A DNA stretch of 64,000 nt from E44-bin88 sp050123275 (GCA_050123275.1 JASFHK010000006.1:36055-100054); one strand, 5' to 3'; shown: positions 1-7,682, numbered from the stretch's first letter. Program-made: numbers and translations. The notes: generated from the sequence alone by a model not told the origin.

Positions 1-27
1 TGTATTCCTCCCTGATTCTCTTCACTT

Positions 28-429
28 TCAGTTTAACATAACACAGGTGCCGTATACCACCTGAAAATTGTTATCGTGGCAAAAGGCGACAGCGGCGTCG
101 CTCTCCGAGCCGGGCTGGAGCCAGATGTGTTCCAGCCCCAGCTTCTTACAGTCTTTTAGGATGGACTCGGTTACCTTTGGCGGCACCACAAAATCGACCA
201 CGTCGACCTTGACCGGCACGTCGTTTATGGTAGGGTAGCACTTGATTCCCCCGAGTTCCTTCAAGTTAGGGTTAACCGGGTATACCTCGTAACCCCGGCC
301 CGTCAGGTTTTTAAAGATGCGGTTTCCGTATTTCTCGGTGTTATCGGTGGCGCCGATTACGGCGAACTTCTTTTTCCCCATAAACTCTTTAATCAGCTTT
401 TGCATGGCATCGGCATCGACTTCCATCAT
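28..429 (-). CDS. CoA-binding domain protein
   Basis: A 133-residue protein consisting almost entirely of one Rossmann-type CoA_binding domain. The N-terminal beta strand and glycine turn (FAVIGATDN, about residues 22-30) is the nucleotide-binding start typical of the family, followed by YPVNPN and a C-terminal VVYGTCVM segment. Family members of this size are soluble stand-alone CoA-binding proteins of unknown cellular role. It is the last gene of the leftward operon that begins at 4284; a good AGGAGGT ribosome site lies just upstream, in the 6-base gap after the MinD-type ATPase. Two adjacent ATG codons are possible starts. The fold is confident, the ligand is inferred from family, and the physiological role is unknown. 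Confidence 0.85.
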   Translation of the reverse strand: MMEVDADAMQKLIKEFMGKKKFAVIGATDNTEKYGNRIFKNLTGRGYEVYPVNPNLKELGGIKCYPTINDVPVKVDVVDFVVPPKVTESILKDCKKLGLEHIWLQPGSESDAAVAFCHDNNFQVVYGTCVMLN

Positions 430-435
430 TACCTC

Positions 436-1299
436 CTAACTCCCGGCGAGCAGGTCGGCGATGTTTTGCCAGAGAAGCTCAATTTGCTGGCTTATCGGGT
501 TATGGCTATATTCTACCACAGGCACTCCCCGTACGACAGCCTCGGTGGCGACGTTGTCGAAGGGTATCCTGGCCGCTACTTTCACCCCTTGTTGCCGGCA
601 GTATTCCTCGATGCGGCGGGCGTTCTCTTCATTTATATTATACTTGTTGATACAGACCAGCGCCGGCACGCCGAAGTGGCGGCAGACGCCCAGCACGCGC
701 TCCAGGTCGTGTATTCCCGAAAGCGTGGGCTCGGTGACCAGCAAGGCCAGGCTGGCGCTGGATAGGGAAGAGATTACCGGGCAGCCGATGCCGGGCGGCC
801 CGTCGCTGATGACGTAGTCCGCCCCCTCCTTTTCGGCAATCTCCCGTGCCTGCTGCCTGACCAGCGCCACCAGCTTGCCCGAGTTCTCCTGGGCGATGCC
901 CAGCCGGGCGTGGACCAGCGTGCCGTATCCGGTGTCGGAGATGAACCAGTGGCCGGAGAGACATTCTTGCATGGTGATGGCTTCGACGGGGCAGATGCGG
1001 GCGCAGAAGCCGCAACCCTCGCAGGAGACGGGTTCGACCCTGAAATCGGCTATCGCCTCGAAGTGGCAAAGCTCCTGGCACAGGCCGCACCGGGTGCATT
1101 TATCCTCGTCGATAACCGCCAGCTGGCCGCTCCAGAAGGGCTGCTCCTGCCTTAGTGTCGGCTTGAGCAGCAGGTGGAGGTCGGCGGCGTCAACGTCGCA
1201 GTCGGCCATCACCTTGTTTTTGGCCAGCGCGGCCAGCGAGCCGACCAGGCTGGTCTTGCCCGTGCCGCCTTTACCGCTGAGTACGACTAGTTCTTTCAA
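436..1299 (-). CDS. MinD-type P-loop ATPase with inserted 2[4Fe-4S] ferredoxin domain
   Basis: A 287-residue protein. The deviant Walker A motif GKGGTGKT sits at residues 9-16, as in MinD/Mrp ATPases, and a bacterial-type ferredoxin is inserted at about 60-110 with two CxxCxxCxxxC sets (Cys 68, 71, 74, 78 and 93, 96, 99, 103). A switch-like SDGPPG motif follows. Proteins of this build are found beside NifX/NifB-like (DIM) proteins in anaerobes, for example in the orange-protein gene clusters of Desulfovibrio, and are thought to handle Fe-S or metal cofactors. The start is TTG at 1299 with GGAG upstream; it overlaps the stop of its paralogue by four bases (TTGA), so the two are translationally coupled and probably form a heterodimer. 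The substrate is unknown. Confidence 0.9.
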   Translation of the reverse strand: MKELVVLSGKGGTGKTSLVGSLAALAKNKVMADCDVDAADLHLLLKPTLRQEQPFWSGQLAVIDEDKCTRCGLCQELCHFEAIADFRVEPVSCEGCGFCARICPVEAITMQECLSGHWFISDTGYGTLVHARLGIAQENSGKLVALVRQQAREIAEKEGADYVISDGPPGIGCPVISSLSSASLALLVTEPTLSGIHDLERVLGVCRHFGVPALVCINKYNINEENARRIEEYCRQQGVKVAARIPFDNVATEAVVRGVPVVEYSHNPISQQIELLWQNIADLLAGS

Positions 1300-2153
1300 G
1301 CTAACATCTCCTTAATCCGCTCGAAAACTTTAGCGAAATTATCCCGCCATTCCGGCTTGCCCTCGGCCAGGGTAATGCCCCGGGAATAGAGGCGGGCAAT
1401 CTCGGTATCCAGCGGGATGGTGGCCAGAATGGGGATGTTCTCCGTCCGGCAATATTCTTCCACCTTGTTATCGCCGACGCCGGCGCGGTTGAGCACCACC
1501 GCCAGCGGTAGCTTAAGCTCTCTCACCGTCTCGACGGCTAAAACCAGGTCGTTGAGCCCGAAGGGTGTCGGCTCGGTGACCAGCAGGCAGAAATCGCTAT
1601 CCTTGACGGACTCCACCACCGGGCAGGATGTCCCCGGCGGCGCGTCGATGATAACCACGCCGTCCGGATCGGCTTTATCCTTGACGGCGCGTATCGTCGG
1701 GGAAGGCATGGCTTCGCCGATGGTCAGTTTTCCCTGGGCGAAGGCGGTGCCGTCGGCGTTGCCTGTCTCGACGACGCCCGTTTCCCGGCCCAACTCGCTT
1801 ATCGCCTTTTCCGGGCACAGGTAGCTGCAGGCGCCGCAGCCGTGACAAAGCTCGGCGAAGACCATGACGCGGTCGGCCAGCACGGCGAGGGCGTTGTAGG
1901 CGCAGATTTGGGCGCAAAGGCCGCAGTGGCTGCATTTGGCCTCATCTACTTTAGGCACGGGTATATTGACCACTTCCCGCTCATTCAACTCCGGCTTGAG
2001 GAATATGTGGTCGTTGGGTGCTTCCACGTCGCAGTCGAGCACTTGTACCCGGTATTCGTCCTTCAGGGAAAGGGCCAAACTGGTGGCCACCAGCGTCTTG
2101 CCGGTGCCGCCCTTGCCGCTGGCAATGGATATTATCATACCGCTTTCTCTCAT
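1296..2153 (-). CDS. MinD-type P-loop ATPase with inserted 2[4Fe-4S] ferredoxin domain (paralogue)
   Basis: A 285-residue paralogue of the downstream ATPase. The deviant Walker A GKGGTGKT is at residues 13-20; ferredoxin cysteines are at 74, 77, 80, 84 and 103, 106, 109, 113; the IDAPPGTSCPV switch-like segment is conserved. A second Met at residue 6 (base 2138) fits the usual MIISIASGKGG start of the family, so the true start may be five codons later. The pair with the next gene is coupled by a four-base overlap. Known relatives sit with DIM-type proteins and ferredoxins, which is the arrangement here. A role in Fe-S or metallocofactor assembly or metal-dependent signalling is inferred from context only. 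Confidence 0.9.
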   Translation of the reverse strand: MRESGMIISIASGKGGTGKTLVATSLALSLKDEYRVQVLDCDVEAPNDHIFLKPELNEREVVNIPVPKVDEAKCSHCGLCAQICAYNALAVLADRVMVFAELCHGCGACSYLCPEKAISELGRETGVVETGNADGTAFAQGKLTIGEAMPSPTIRAVKDKADPDGVVIIDAPPGTSCPVVESVKDSDFCLLVTEPTPFGLNDLVLAVETVRELKLPLAVVLNRAGVGDNKVEEYCRTENIPILATIPLDTEIARLYSRGITLAEGKPEWRDNFAKVFERIKEMLA

Positions 2154-2158
2154 CGTAT

Positions 2159-2719
2159 TCAGGCGGGTGGCGTCATGCCGCCCATGCCGCGCCCGCCACC
2201 CATACCACGACCTCCGCCTCCGCCTCGGCCCATACCGCCGCCTCTACCGCATCCTTTGCCCATGCCGCGTCCCATACCTCTGCCACCGCCCATGCCTCGA
2301 CCCATGCCACCGCCCATGCCTTGGCCTCCACCCATGCCTCCGCCTGCGCCGGGAGTAAAGCCCCCGGGATTGGCGCCGGCATCGGGCTGGGCAGCTGGCT
2401 TTAGCTTACCGTCTTTGTATGCCTGGACGGCGTCCTTTATTTTGCCCGAGACGCCGGTGATTATCTTGATGTTGGCCGAGGAAAGCACCCCGGTGGCGTT
2501 GGGGCCGCAGTTGCCGGTGAGCACCGCCTCGACGCCCTTGCCGGCCATTACCTGGGCGGCGGATATACCGGCTCCGCCCGAAGCCCCGGCGCTCTCGTTG
2601 ACGATGGCTTCGAACTCCATCGTATCCGGGTCAACGATGATGAAATGCGAGCAACGCCCGAAACGCGGGTCGAGCTCGGCATCCAGGTTGGGTCCCGTTG
2701 CTGAAACGGCTATTTTCAT
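2159..2719 (-). CDS. NifX/NifB-like (dinitrogenase FeMo-cofactor biosynthesis) protein with Gly/Met/Arg-rich tail
   Basis: A 186-residue protein. Residues 1 to about 110 form a DIM-type domain (starts MKIAVSATGP; DPRFGRC at 18-24; LTGNCGPNA near 68-76), the fold shared by NifX, NifY, the NifB C-terminus and orange protein, which binds Fe- or Mo-containing clusters. Residues about 119-186 are a low-complexity tail of Gly, Met and Arg with one Cys and no expected fold. No nifHDK genes are visible, so a nitrogenase role is not implied. It lies between the ferredoxin/DUF5320 gene and the two MinD-type ATPases, and a clear AGAGGTG ribosome site precedes the ATG. The domain call is firm; the tail might bind metal or nucleic acid, which is speculation. 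Confidence 0.88.
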   Translation of the reverse strand: MKIAVSATGPNLDAELDPRFGRCSHFIIVDPDTMEFEAIVNESAGASGGAGISAAQVMAGKGVEAVLTGNCGPNATGVLSSANIKIITGVSGKIKDAVQAYKDGKLKPAAQPDAGANPGGFTPGAGGGMGGGQGMGGGMGRGMGGGRGMGRGMGKGCGRGGGMGRGGGGGRGMGGGRGMGGMTPPA

Positions 2720-2731
2720 GATTTCACCTCT

Positions 2732-3202
2732 CTAATCTGCTTCCAGTTCTTTGATTCTGGCTTCGATGTCCGCCAGGCGCTGTTTCACCGCGCTGGCTTC
2801 TTCCTTGAGCGAAGATAGCTCCTGCTCGGCGCCAAGCTGAGGAACATAAGGCGCGTAGCCGGCACCGCCGGTCAGACCGGGGTACTGGCAGCGGGGTAGT
2901 CCGCCCCTCCCCCGGCCGACATAGGGCCAGGGAGGCGAGCTGCCTCTGAAGCCGAAGCCGCTGCCGCGGCCACTGTTAAAACCTCTGCCTCTCATGGTGT
3001 CACCCCCTTTGATTGTTTCCGCATATACCGGCGCTCTCGACTTGATGGCGCCGGAAGGACAGGCCCGGGCGCAGTCGCCGCATTTGCCGCATAGCATCTG
3101 GTCGATAACGGCGATATCGTCTTTTAGAGTTATCGCCTTTTGCGGGCAAATGTTGACGCAAACGCCGCAGCCGGTACATTTATCACTTTCAATATAGAAC
3201 AT
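2732..3202 (-). CDS. 2[4Fe-4S] ferredoxin fused to DUF5320-like Gly/Arg region and coiled coil
   Basis: A 156-residue protein in three parts. Residues 9-52 are a bacterial 2[4Fe-4S] ferredoxin (Cys 9, 12, 15, 19 and 38, 41, 44, 48). Residues 70-100 are Gly/Arg/Phe-rich (RGRGFNSGRGSG), as in DUF5320 proteins. Residues 127-155 are a charged heptad-like helix typical of the DUF5320 C-terminus. Met70 (bases 2993-2995) is preceded by an excellent internal ribosome site, AAAGGGGGTGA at a five-base spacing, so a separate DUF5320 protein of about 87 residues may also be made. The gene sits between DUF364 and the NifX-like gene. The ferredoxin probably passes electrons within this cluster; its partner is unknown. 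Confidence 0.85.
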   Translation of the reverse strand: MFYIESDKCTGCGVCVNICPQKAITLKDDIAVIDQMLCGKCGDCARACPSGAIKSRAPVYAETIKGGDTMRGRGFNSGRGSGFGFRGSSPPWPYVGRGRGGLPRCQYPGLTGGAGYAPYVPQLGAEQELSSLKEEASAVKQRLADIEARIKELEAD

Positions 3203-3205
3203 AGC

Positions 3206-3928
3206 TTACCTCTTCATCGTCAGCAACCGTATGCCCCGGATCTGGCGGAAGGTCGCCCCCTGGCTGACACAGCGCAGCACCGTTTCCGGTTCGATGACGC
3301 GGGTGCCCGATACGGCGTCGATGCCGTAGTCGAAAAGCAACGGCGACAGTGGCGCCGAATCCCCCAGCGTAAGCACGTAGGCCGAGGGGTTGCACAGGGA
3401 CAGCAGCGACTCGATGGTGTGGTTGGTGAAAGCGGTGCCGGTGATGCCGATGACATCGGCCTGGGGCAGAAGCCTCTCCGAGGCATCCTCGGGGAGGTCG
3501 CCCTCGGTGGGGTTCTGCTCGATTACCCAGAGCTCTTTGGCCGTTTTGCGCAGCTGGGGGACAAAGGGGAAGTGGCCGATAATAGCCACCCTTTTACCCT
3601 CGCCCTTCTCCGCCAGCAGGTCGCCGGCGTTGATTTCCTGGCAGCGCGACTCGTCCACTTCAAGCAGCGAGTTCAGGGTCGCCATGCCGATGGCTGCCTC
3701 CATAATACTTTCCGAATAGACCATTTTAACCAGCTCGGCGGCGCTTTTATCCAGAAGCGAGCCCGATTCTCTTACGGGCGGCTTTCCGTGGTGGTGCTTA
3801 CTTTCGCGTAGTGTGGAAGCCAGCCCGCAGTAACGGCTGAAAACCGCCGTCTGGAAGGCCCCCTGGCGTATGTCTCTTACCGGGGCTTCGCAATCCAGCG
3901 TGGCCAGTAAGTCGTCTAAAATCTTCAT
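3206..3928 (-). CDS. DUF4213/DUF364 family protein (putative metal-chelation related)
   Basis: A 240-residue protein of the DUF364 family, with a DUF4213-like N-terminus. It shows the SESIMEAAIGMATLNSLL helix, a Rossmann-like VAIIGHFPFVPQL strand-turn near 130-143, and GITGTAFTNHTIESLL near 176-191. The family has been linked to heavy-metal chelation or cofactor chemistry, but no reaction is established. It overlaps the upstream DUF134 gene by four bases and lies four bases from the ferredoxin gene, so it belongs to the same operon. A His-rich stretch (SKHHHGKP) near residue 45 could bind metal, which is my inference. Confidence 0.85.
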   Translation of the reverse strand: MKILDDLLATLDCEAPVRDIRQGAFQTAVFSRYCGLASTLRESKHHHGKPPVRESGSLLDKSAAELVKMVYSESIMEAAIGMATLNSLLEVDESRCQEINAGDLLAEKGEGKRVAIIGHFPFVPQLRKTAKELWVIEQNPTEGDLPEDASERLLPQADVIGITGTAFTNHTIESLLSLCNPSAYVLTLGDSAPLSPLLFDYGIDAVSGTRVIEPETVLRCVSQGATFRQIRGIRLLTMKR

Positions 3929-4284
3929 TTCATTAACCAGCCTCTGCGTCCGCGCCCGCCTCGCTGCCAGCCGAATCCGGCGGCCAACCCCGGCTCTATC
4001 TCGAAGTTGCCACCCTCGATTCTGATGGCCTTGCCCTTGAGCAGGGCGTCGGCTATCTTCTGCCGCGCCGAAGCCAGCACCCTCTGGAAGGTGGCGCGGG
4101 AGACGTTCATCTTCTGGGCGCTCGGCGCTTGCTCCAGCCCCTCCAGGTCTTTGAGCCGGATTGCCTCGGCTTCCTCGACGGAAAGGCGGACCTCGCTCAA
4201 GCTTCTCATCGGTATGCCCGCCGGCTTAAAGTAGTTCGCCTCCGGCAGGAAGGCGACGCGGCGGCATTTCGGCGGTCGGGGCAT
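3925..4284 (-). CDS. DUF134 family DNA-binding protein, probable regulator of the operon
   Basis: A 119-residue protein starting MPRPPKCRRV, the hallmark of the DUF134 family. Residues about 30-95 hold a sigma-70 region-4-like helix-turn-helix (LEGLEQAPSAQKMNVSRATF). The C-terminus is Gly/Arg-rich. It is the first gene of the leftward operon ending at 28, with a GGGAG ribosome site. A near-consensus promoter and a perfect 14-base palindrome lie 22 to 70 bases upstream. DUF134 proteins commonly accompany NifX-like proteins and MinD-type ATPases. Autoregulation through the palindrome is inferred from position; the signal sensed is unknown. Confidence 0.88.
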   Translation of the reverse strand: MPRPPKCRRVAFLPEANYFKPAGIPMRSLSEVRLSVEEAEAIRLKDLEGLEQAPSAQKMNVSRATFQRVLASARQKIADALLKGKAIRIEGGNFEIEPGLAAGFGWQRGGRGRRGWLMK

Positions 4285-4306
4285 TACTAACTCCCTTAAT
4301 GAATAA

Positions 4307-4320
4307 TGAGCATATGCTCA
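4307..4320. promoter_or_regulatory. Perfect 14-base palindrome, candidate operator of the DUF134 operon
   Basis: The sequence TGAGCATATGCTCA is fully self-complementary. It starts six bases downstream of the -10 element of the leftward promoter, so it covers the expected transcription start. A protein bound here would block transcription, and the DUF134 protein encoded just downstream is the obvious candidate. Confidence 0.65.
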
Positions 4321-4325
4321 ATACT

Positions 4326-4354
4326 ATAATAGCAAATACTGCTCCGGGAGTCAA
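4326..4354 (-). promoter_or_regulatory. Sigma-70-type promoter of the DUF134/NifX/MinD operon
   Basis: On the minus strand, -35 TTGACT (4349-4354), a 17-base spacer and -10 TATTAT (4326-4331), with TGC directly before the -10. The DUF134 start codon follows after about 40 bases. Confidence 0.7.
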
Positions 4355-4377
4355 TACGGGCCGTAATCAGGAAAGGC

Positions 4378-4647
4378 TCAGTTGCTCTTGAAGTAGGACC
4401 TGGTCATGCGCACAATCCAGCCCCAGTGCAGGATAATGTGTAAGATGACTAAGGCTATGAAAACGAGGGCGGCGTAGTTGTGCATATTGAGCCAGACGTC
4501 GCGCGACCATAGAAAAGTGCCGTCGCCGCTGCCTCTTCCTCCACCGCAGGGCAGGGCCAGCCAGAGGACGAAGCCGGATACCAGCTGTATCAGGGCCAGT
4601 ATCCCCATGACGACAGCGATGAGATAGTTTCGGGTAGATTTGCTCAA
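4378..4647 (-). CDS. DUF4405 family small membrane protein
   Basis: An 89-residue membrane protein with two clear hydrophobic helices (about 8-32 and 57-80). Histidines at 56 and within the second helix (HIILHWGW) resemble the haem-ligand pattern of cytochrome b561-like proteins, and DUF4405 members are often near redox enzymes. The loop between helices is Gly-rich (CGGGRGSGDG). It is the last gene of the leftward oxygen-defence operon, 40 bases after the flavodiiron protein. A role as haem-bearing or structural membrane partner is inferred; no soluble partner is identifiable. Confidence 0.75.
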   Translation of the reverse strand: MSKSTRNYLIAVVMGILALIQLVSGFVLWLALPCGGGRGSGDGTFLWSRDVWLNMHNYAALVFIALVILHIILHWGWIVRMTRSYFKSN

Positions 4648-4687
4648 ATTCTAGTCCTTACCTCCTCGTTGGTTTATGATGAAAGCG

Positions 4688-5872
4688 TCAGGCGATGCCC
4701 GCCGCTTTGTGTTTCTGGGCGATGGTCGCCGCCAGCTTTTCCAGCGCCTCGTAGTCTGCTGGACGGGGGAGTCCTTTACATAATACTGGCTCCAGCACCT
4801 CGGCCTTGAGGCTGGGAATCATCGCCGCCAGCTGCTCCACGGCTTTGCCGCCCCAGCCGTAGGAACCGATAATAGAAACGAACTTAACCTTCGGTCTTAA
4901 AGCGTTAGCTAGAAAAGCGGCGTAGATAACGTTGGGATGGGCGCCGGCCAGAATGGTCGGGGTGCCGATGACGATAGTGGCGGCGTCCACCAGGGCCATG
5001 GCCAGCTTGCCGATATCGGTCACGGTGAGGTCGAACTGCTTGACGGTGACGCCCCGCTCGGCCAGCGCCTCGACGAAGTGTTCCACCATGAGGCGGGTGC
5101 TGCCGTGCATCGAGATATAGGGCAAAACCACTATATTGCCGGGTTCGTCGAAGACCCAGCTTTCGTAGGCCTTGATGATGAACTCCGGCCGGTCGTACAT
5201 CGGCCCGTGGCTGGGGGCGATGATATCGATTTCGTACTCTTTTACCTTGGCCAGGTCCTTCTCGATAATGGTGTGGAAGGGCATCATGATTTCGGCGAAG
5301 TAGCGCTTGGCGGCTTCGTAAACCTGCCCTTCGTCAGTGACGTAGAGGTCGGTGGTGGCCAGATGAGAGCCGAAAAAGTCGCAGGAGAAAAGTATCTTAT
5401 CCTCTCTGAGGTAGCTGACCATCGTCTCCGGCCAGTGCACCCAGGGGGTATGGACGAACTCAAGCGTACGGTCGCCCAGCGAGACGGTCTCTTTGTCGGC
5501 CACGGTCTGGAAGCGCTCCTCGGCTATGTCCAGCAGCCCGATGAGCAGCTCCTTGCACTTGGGCGTGCAGACCACCCTGGCTTCGGGGTATTTGGCCGTC
5601 ATATCGGCGATAGCGCCGGAGTGGTCCTGCTCGGCGTGGTTGGCGACGATGTAGTCCAGCTTCTTTATCTTGAGCTCGTCCAGGTGCTCAACCAGCACCC
5701 CGGTCATGGTGGGGTCGACGGCGTCGATAAGGGCGGTCTTCTTAGCTCCCTTTATCAGGTAGGAGTTATAGCTGGTGCCGTCGGGGAGGGGTATCAACGA
5801 GTCGAAGAGCCGGCGGTCCCAGTCGACGGCGCCTACCCAGTAAATCCCCCGCTTTATCTCTCTCGGCTTCAT
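4688..5872 (-). CDS. fprA: Flavodiiron protein (FprA-type O2/NO reductase)
   Basis: A 394-residue A-type flavoprotein: an N-terminal metallo-beta-lactamase-like diiron domain (1 to about 250) and a C-terminal flavodoxin domain binding FMN. The diiron ligand motif HAEQDH is at 79-84 (His79, Glu81, Asp83, His84), with further candidates in HTPWVHWPE and SCDFFGSH. The family reduces O2 to water or NO to N2O in the cytoplasm of anaerobes, taking electrons from rubredoxin. The flavin reductase-rubredoxin fusion two genes upstream in the same operon is the natural electron donor. The length is normal for the class. Identity is confident; O2 versus NO preference cannot be read from sequence. Confidence 0.93.
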   Translation of the reverse strand: MKPREIKRGIYWVGAVDWDRRLFDSLIPLPDGTSYNSYLIKGAKKTALIDAVDPTMTGVLVEHLDELKIKKLDYIVANHAEQDHSGAIADMTAKYPEARVVCTPKCKELLIGLLDIAEERFQTVADKETVSLGDRTLEFVHTPWVHWPETMVSYLREDKILFSCDFFGSHLATTDLYVTDEGQVYEAAKRYFAEIMMPFHTIIEKDLAKVKEYEIDIIAPSHGPMYDRPEFIIKAYESWVFDEPGNIVVLPYISMHGSTRLMVEHFVEALAERGVTVKQFDLTVTDIGKLAMALVDAATIVIGTPTILAGAHPNVIYAAFLANALRPKVKFVSIIGSYGWGGKAVEQLAAMIPSLKAEVLEPVLCKGLPRPADYEALEKLAATIAQKHKAAGIA

Positions 5873-5886
5873 TTTAAGCGTCCTTT

Positions 5887-6726
5887 TTATTTCTCCTCGT
5901 CTTTAAGTAGGTCGTTGAAAACGTCGGTGTGGTAGATTTCATGGTCGCGGATGCGAAGCAGCAGTTTTTTAAGACCGGCGTCTTTCGTTTGCTTGGCGGC
6001 CTTATCGTATTTATCGGCTACCTTTTTCTCTATCTCAATGTCGGAGCGCAGCATGTCGCCCAGCTTGCGGGACTGGTTGACCTTGGTGTGCTCGAGTATG
6101 GGGCGGCTGCCGCCTTCGACCAGCTCCTCGGCCAGCCAGCCCAGGTGTTGCATCTCGTTGATAGCTTGGTCCTCGAACTGCTTCTTGGCCTCGGCGTCGG
6201 TGGCCAGGTACGATTGCAACAGGTATTGTAAAATCACGGTGTACTCGTGCTCGATACCCCAGTTGAGCACCTCGGTGGTCTCGTCCTTGAGGTCGCCCTG
6301 CTGGTCGGTAGCGCCTTCCTTTTTGGCCTTTTCCACGAAGTGCTCGAAGTCGCCCTGGTGGGACTCCTCGTCGGAGAGGATGCGCTTGAGCAGCCGCTTT
6401 ATCTTGGGGTCGTCGATGGCCTTGATGTGCTCTTTATAGAGCTTGATGGCGTCGCCTTCCAGCAGCACGTCGTTGGACATCCATTCCGAAACCGCCTTGC
6501 CGCCCATGCGCATGTTCCCCCGCGTCAGGCTGGGGGTGCCGCCCAGTTCGACGACGGTCTCGGCCAGCCAGTCCAGGTGGCGCATTTCCTCCCGGGCCAG
6601 CCCCTCGATTTCGCAGGACATCTCGCCTTCGCCCATGGCGTAGGCGTGGAGCAGGTACTGAATGATAGCGCCGTGCTCCCCCTCGATATCCAGATTCAAC
6701 ATTTCAATGATTTTCTCTTTGTCCAT
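5887..6726 (-). CDS. Tandem ferritin-like domain protein
   Basis: A 279-residue protein made of two ferritin-like four-helix domains, about 1-130 and 145-279. Each carries the paired Glu and ExxH motifs of a diiron site: EGEHGAIIQYLL with EEMRHLDWLAE in the first, EHEYTVILQYLL with NEMQHLGWLAE in the second. Duplicated bacterioferritin-like proteins are known but less common than single-domain forms. It probably stores or oxidises iron, or scavenges peroxide as rubrerythrins do, in the cytoplasm. It overlaps the zinc-ribbon gene start by one base and lies 14 bases before fprA. The exact activity is uncertain. Confidence 0.85.
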   Translation of the reverse strand: MDKEKIIEMLNLDIEGEHGAIIQYLLHAYAMGEGEMSCEIEGLAREEMRHLDWLAETVVELGGTPSLTRGNMRMGGKAVSEWMSNDVLLEGDAIKLYKEHIKAIDDPKIKRLLKRILSDEESHQGDFEHFVEKAKKEGATDQQGDLKDETTEVLNWGIEHEYTVILQYLLQSYLATDAEAKKQFEDQAINEMQHLGWLAEELVEGGSRPILEHTKVNQSRKLGDMLRSDIEIEKKVADKYDKAAKQTKDAGLKKLLLRIRDHEIYHTDVFNDLLKDEEK

Positions 6727-6989
6727 TACTCCTCCTTAGCTTTTTTATCGCTTTTTTTATTGTTGTTCATGAGCTCTTCCCATCGCTCCGGGCCCAGGCA
6801 CTGTGGCGCCGAGGTGCACCACTCGATGCAGGAAGGCACCTTCTCCTTGTAAACATACTGCTTGCACTCGGGGCATTTCACCCTCATCTCGTCGGAGAAG
6901 ATTTCGACCTCGTAGCCGCAGTTGGGGCACTTGTGTATCGAAACCCGCAGGTTGCGCATGTCCTGTCCCGGGCACTTGCCGTAGGTCAT
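6726..6989 (-). CDS. Small zinc-ribbon protein
   Basis: An 87-residue protein with eight cysteines: Cys6, CPNC at 21-24, CPEC at 39-42, and Cys54, Cys58, Cys64. The two CPxC knuckles form a rubredoxin- or zinc-ribbon-like site, and the later cysteines could hold a second metal. The tail is lysine-rich. It is translationally linked to the tandem ferritin gene by a one-base stop/start overlap and lies three bases after the flavin reductase-rubredoxin gene. The position suggests an electron-transfer or metal-handling helper in oxygen defence, but I do not recognise a characterised family. Confidence 0.7.
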   Translation of the reverse strand: MTYGKCPGQDMRNLRVSIHKCPNCGYEVEIFSDEMRVKCPECKQYVYKEKVPSCIEWCTSAPQCLGPERWEELMNNNKKSDKKAKEE

Positions 6990-6992
6990 TGC

Positions 6993-7682
6993 CTAATCCT
7001 CTATCTTCTCAAACTCGCTCTTCTCGGCGCCGCAGACGGGGCAGACCCAGTCGTCGGGTATTTCCTCGAAGGGCGTACCCGGCTTAATGCCGCCGTCGGG
7101 GTCGCCCAGCTCGGGGTCGTAAACGTATTCGCAGACGGTGCATCTGTATTTAGCCATCTTGGTTCCTGCCTCCTTTTTTTCCTCGACATAGCTGGGGGCG
7201 GTCTTGGGGGTGGTGCCCCGCTTGACCTGGTGGTAGTAGGCGTAGGTCATCGGCTCGCCTTCCCCGATAACCTCGGCGCCCGCCAGCTTGCCGATAAAAA
7301 TGCTGTGCGTTCCCGCATCCACCTCCTGGAGCACTTTGGCTTCCAGGTAGGCCAGGGTGTGGTCGGTGACCACGGGCGCTCCGGTAACGCCCATTTTATG
7401 CTTGATGCCCTTGAACTTGTCGATGTCGCGCCCGGACTTGAAGCCGAAGTGGCCGATAAAGGCCAGCGGCGTGTCCTGGGCCAGAATCGAGGCGGTGAAG
7501 ACCTTACTGCTCCTGATGTACGCGTAGGTCAGGTTTTGTTTGTTGATGCTGACGGCGATGGTGGGGGGCTGGGAGGTAATCTGGAAGACGGTGTTAGCCA
7601 CCTGCCCGTTCAGCCTGTCACCCTTGTAGGAGCTTACGATGTAGAGTCCATAACCTATTTTGTAGAGGGCCTTGGTGTCCAT
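6993..7682 (-). CDS. hrb: Flavin reductase-rubredoxin fusion (high-molecular-weight rubredoxin)
   Basis: A 229-residue two-domain protein. Residues 1 to about 155 are a flavin reductase-like FMN-binding domain; residues about 177-229 are a complete rubredoxin with iron cysteines at 181, 184, 214 and 217. The same fusion is known in Moorella and related anaerobes as Hrb, the NAD(P)H-dependent electron donor to flavodiiron protein. The fprA gene lies downstream in the same operon, which supports this role. Translation begins at ATG 7682, 12 bases after the SufB-like gene. Domain order and cysteines are clear. Confidence 0.92.
   Translation of the reverse strand: MDTKALYKIGYGLYIVSSYKGDRLNGQVANTVFQITSQPPTIAVSINKQNLTYAYIRSSKVFTASILAQDTPLAFIGHFGFKSGRDIDKFKGIKHKMGVTGAPVVTDHTLAYLEAKVLQEVDAGTHSIFIGKLAGAEVIGEGEPMTYAYYHQVKRGTTPKTAPSYVEEKKEAGTKMAKYRCTVCEYVYDPELGDPDGGIKPGTPFEEIPDDWVCPVCGAEKSEFEKIED

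Noticed and set aside
2160..2365. Repeated GGCATGGG-like units considered as a DNA repeat or CRISPR-like array
   Set aside because: The periodicity follows codons of the Gly/Met/Arg protein tail; there are no spacers or uniform repeats.
2159..2719. Nitrogenase cofactor role for the NifX-like protein
   Set aside because: No nitrogenase or nifB/nifE/nifN genes are present; DIM-type proteins occur widely without nitrogen fixation.
1842..2735. Long plus-strand frame rich in proline opposite the NifX-like and MinD genes
   Set aside because: It mirrors the Gly/Met/Arg tail on the other strand, has no ribosome site and overlaps two well-supported genes.
4937..5935. 332-codon plus-strand frame opposite the flavodiiron gene
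   Set aside because: It lies antisense to fprA, which has clear diiron motifs; long antisense frames are expected in GC-rich DNA.
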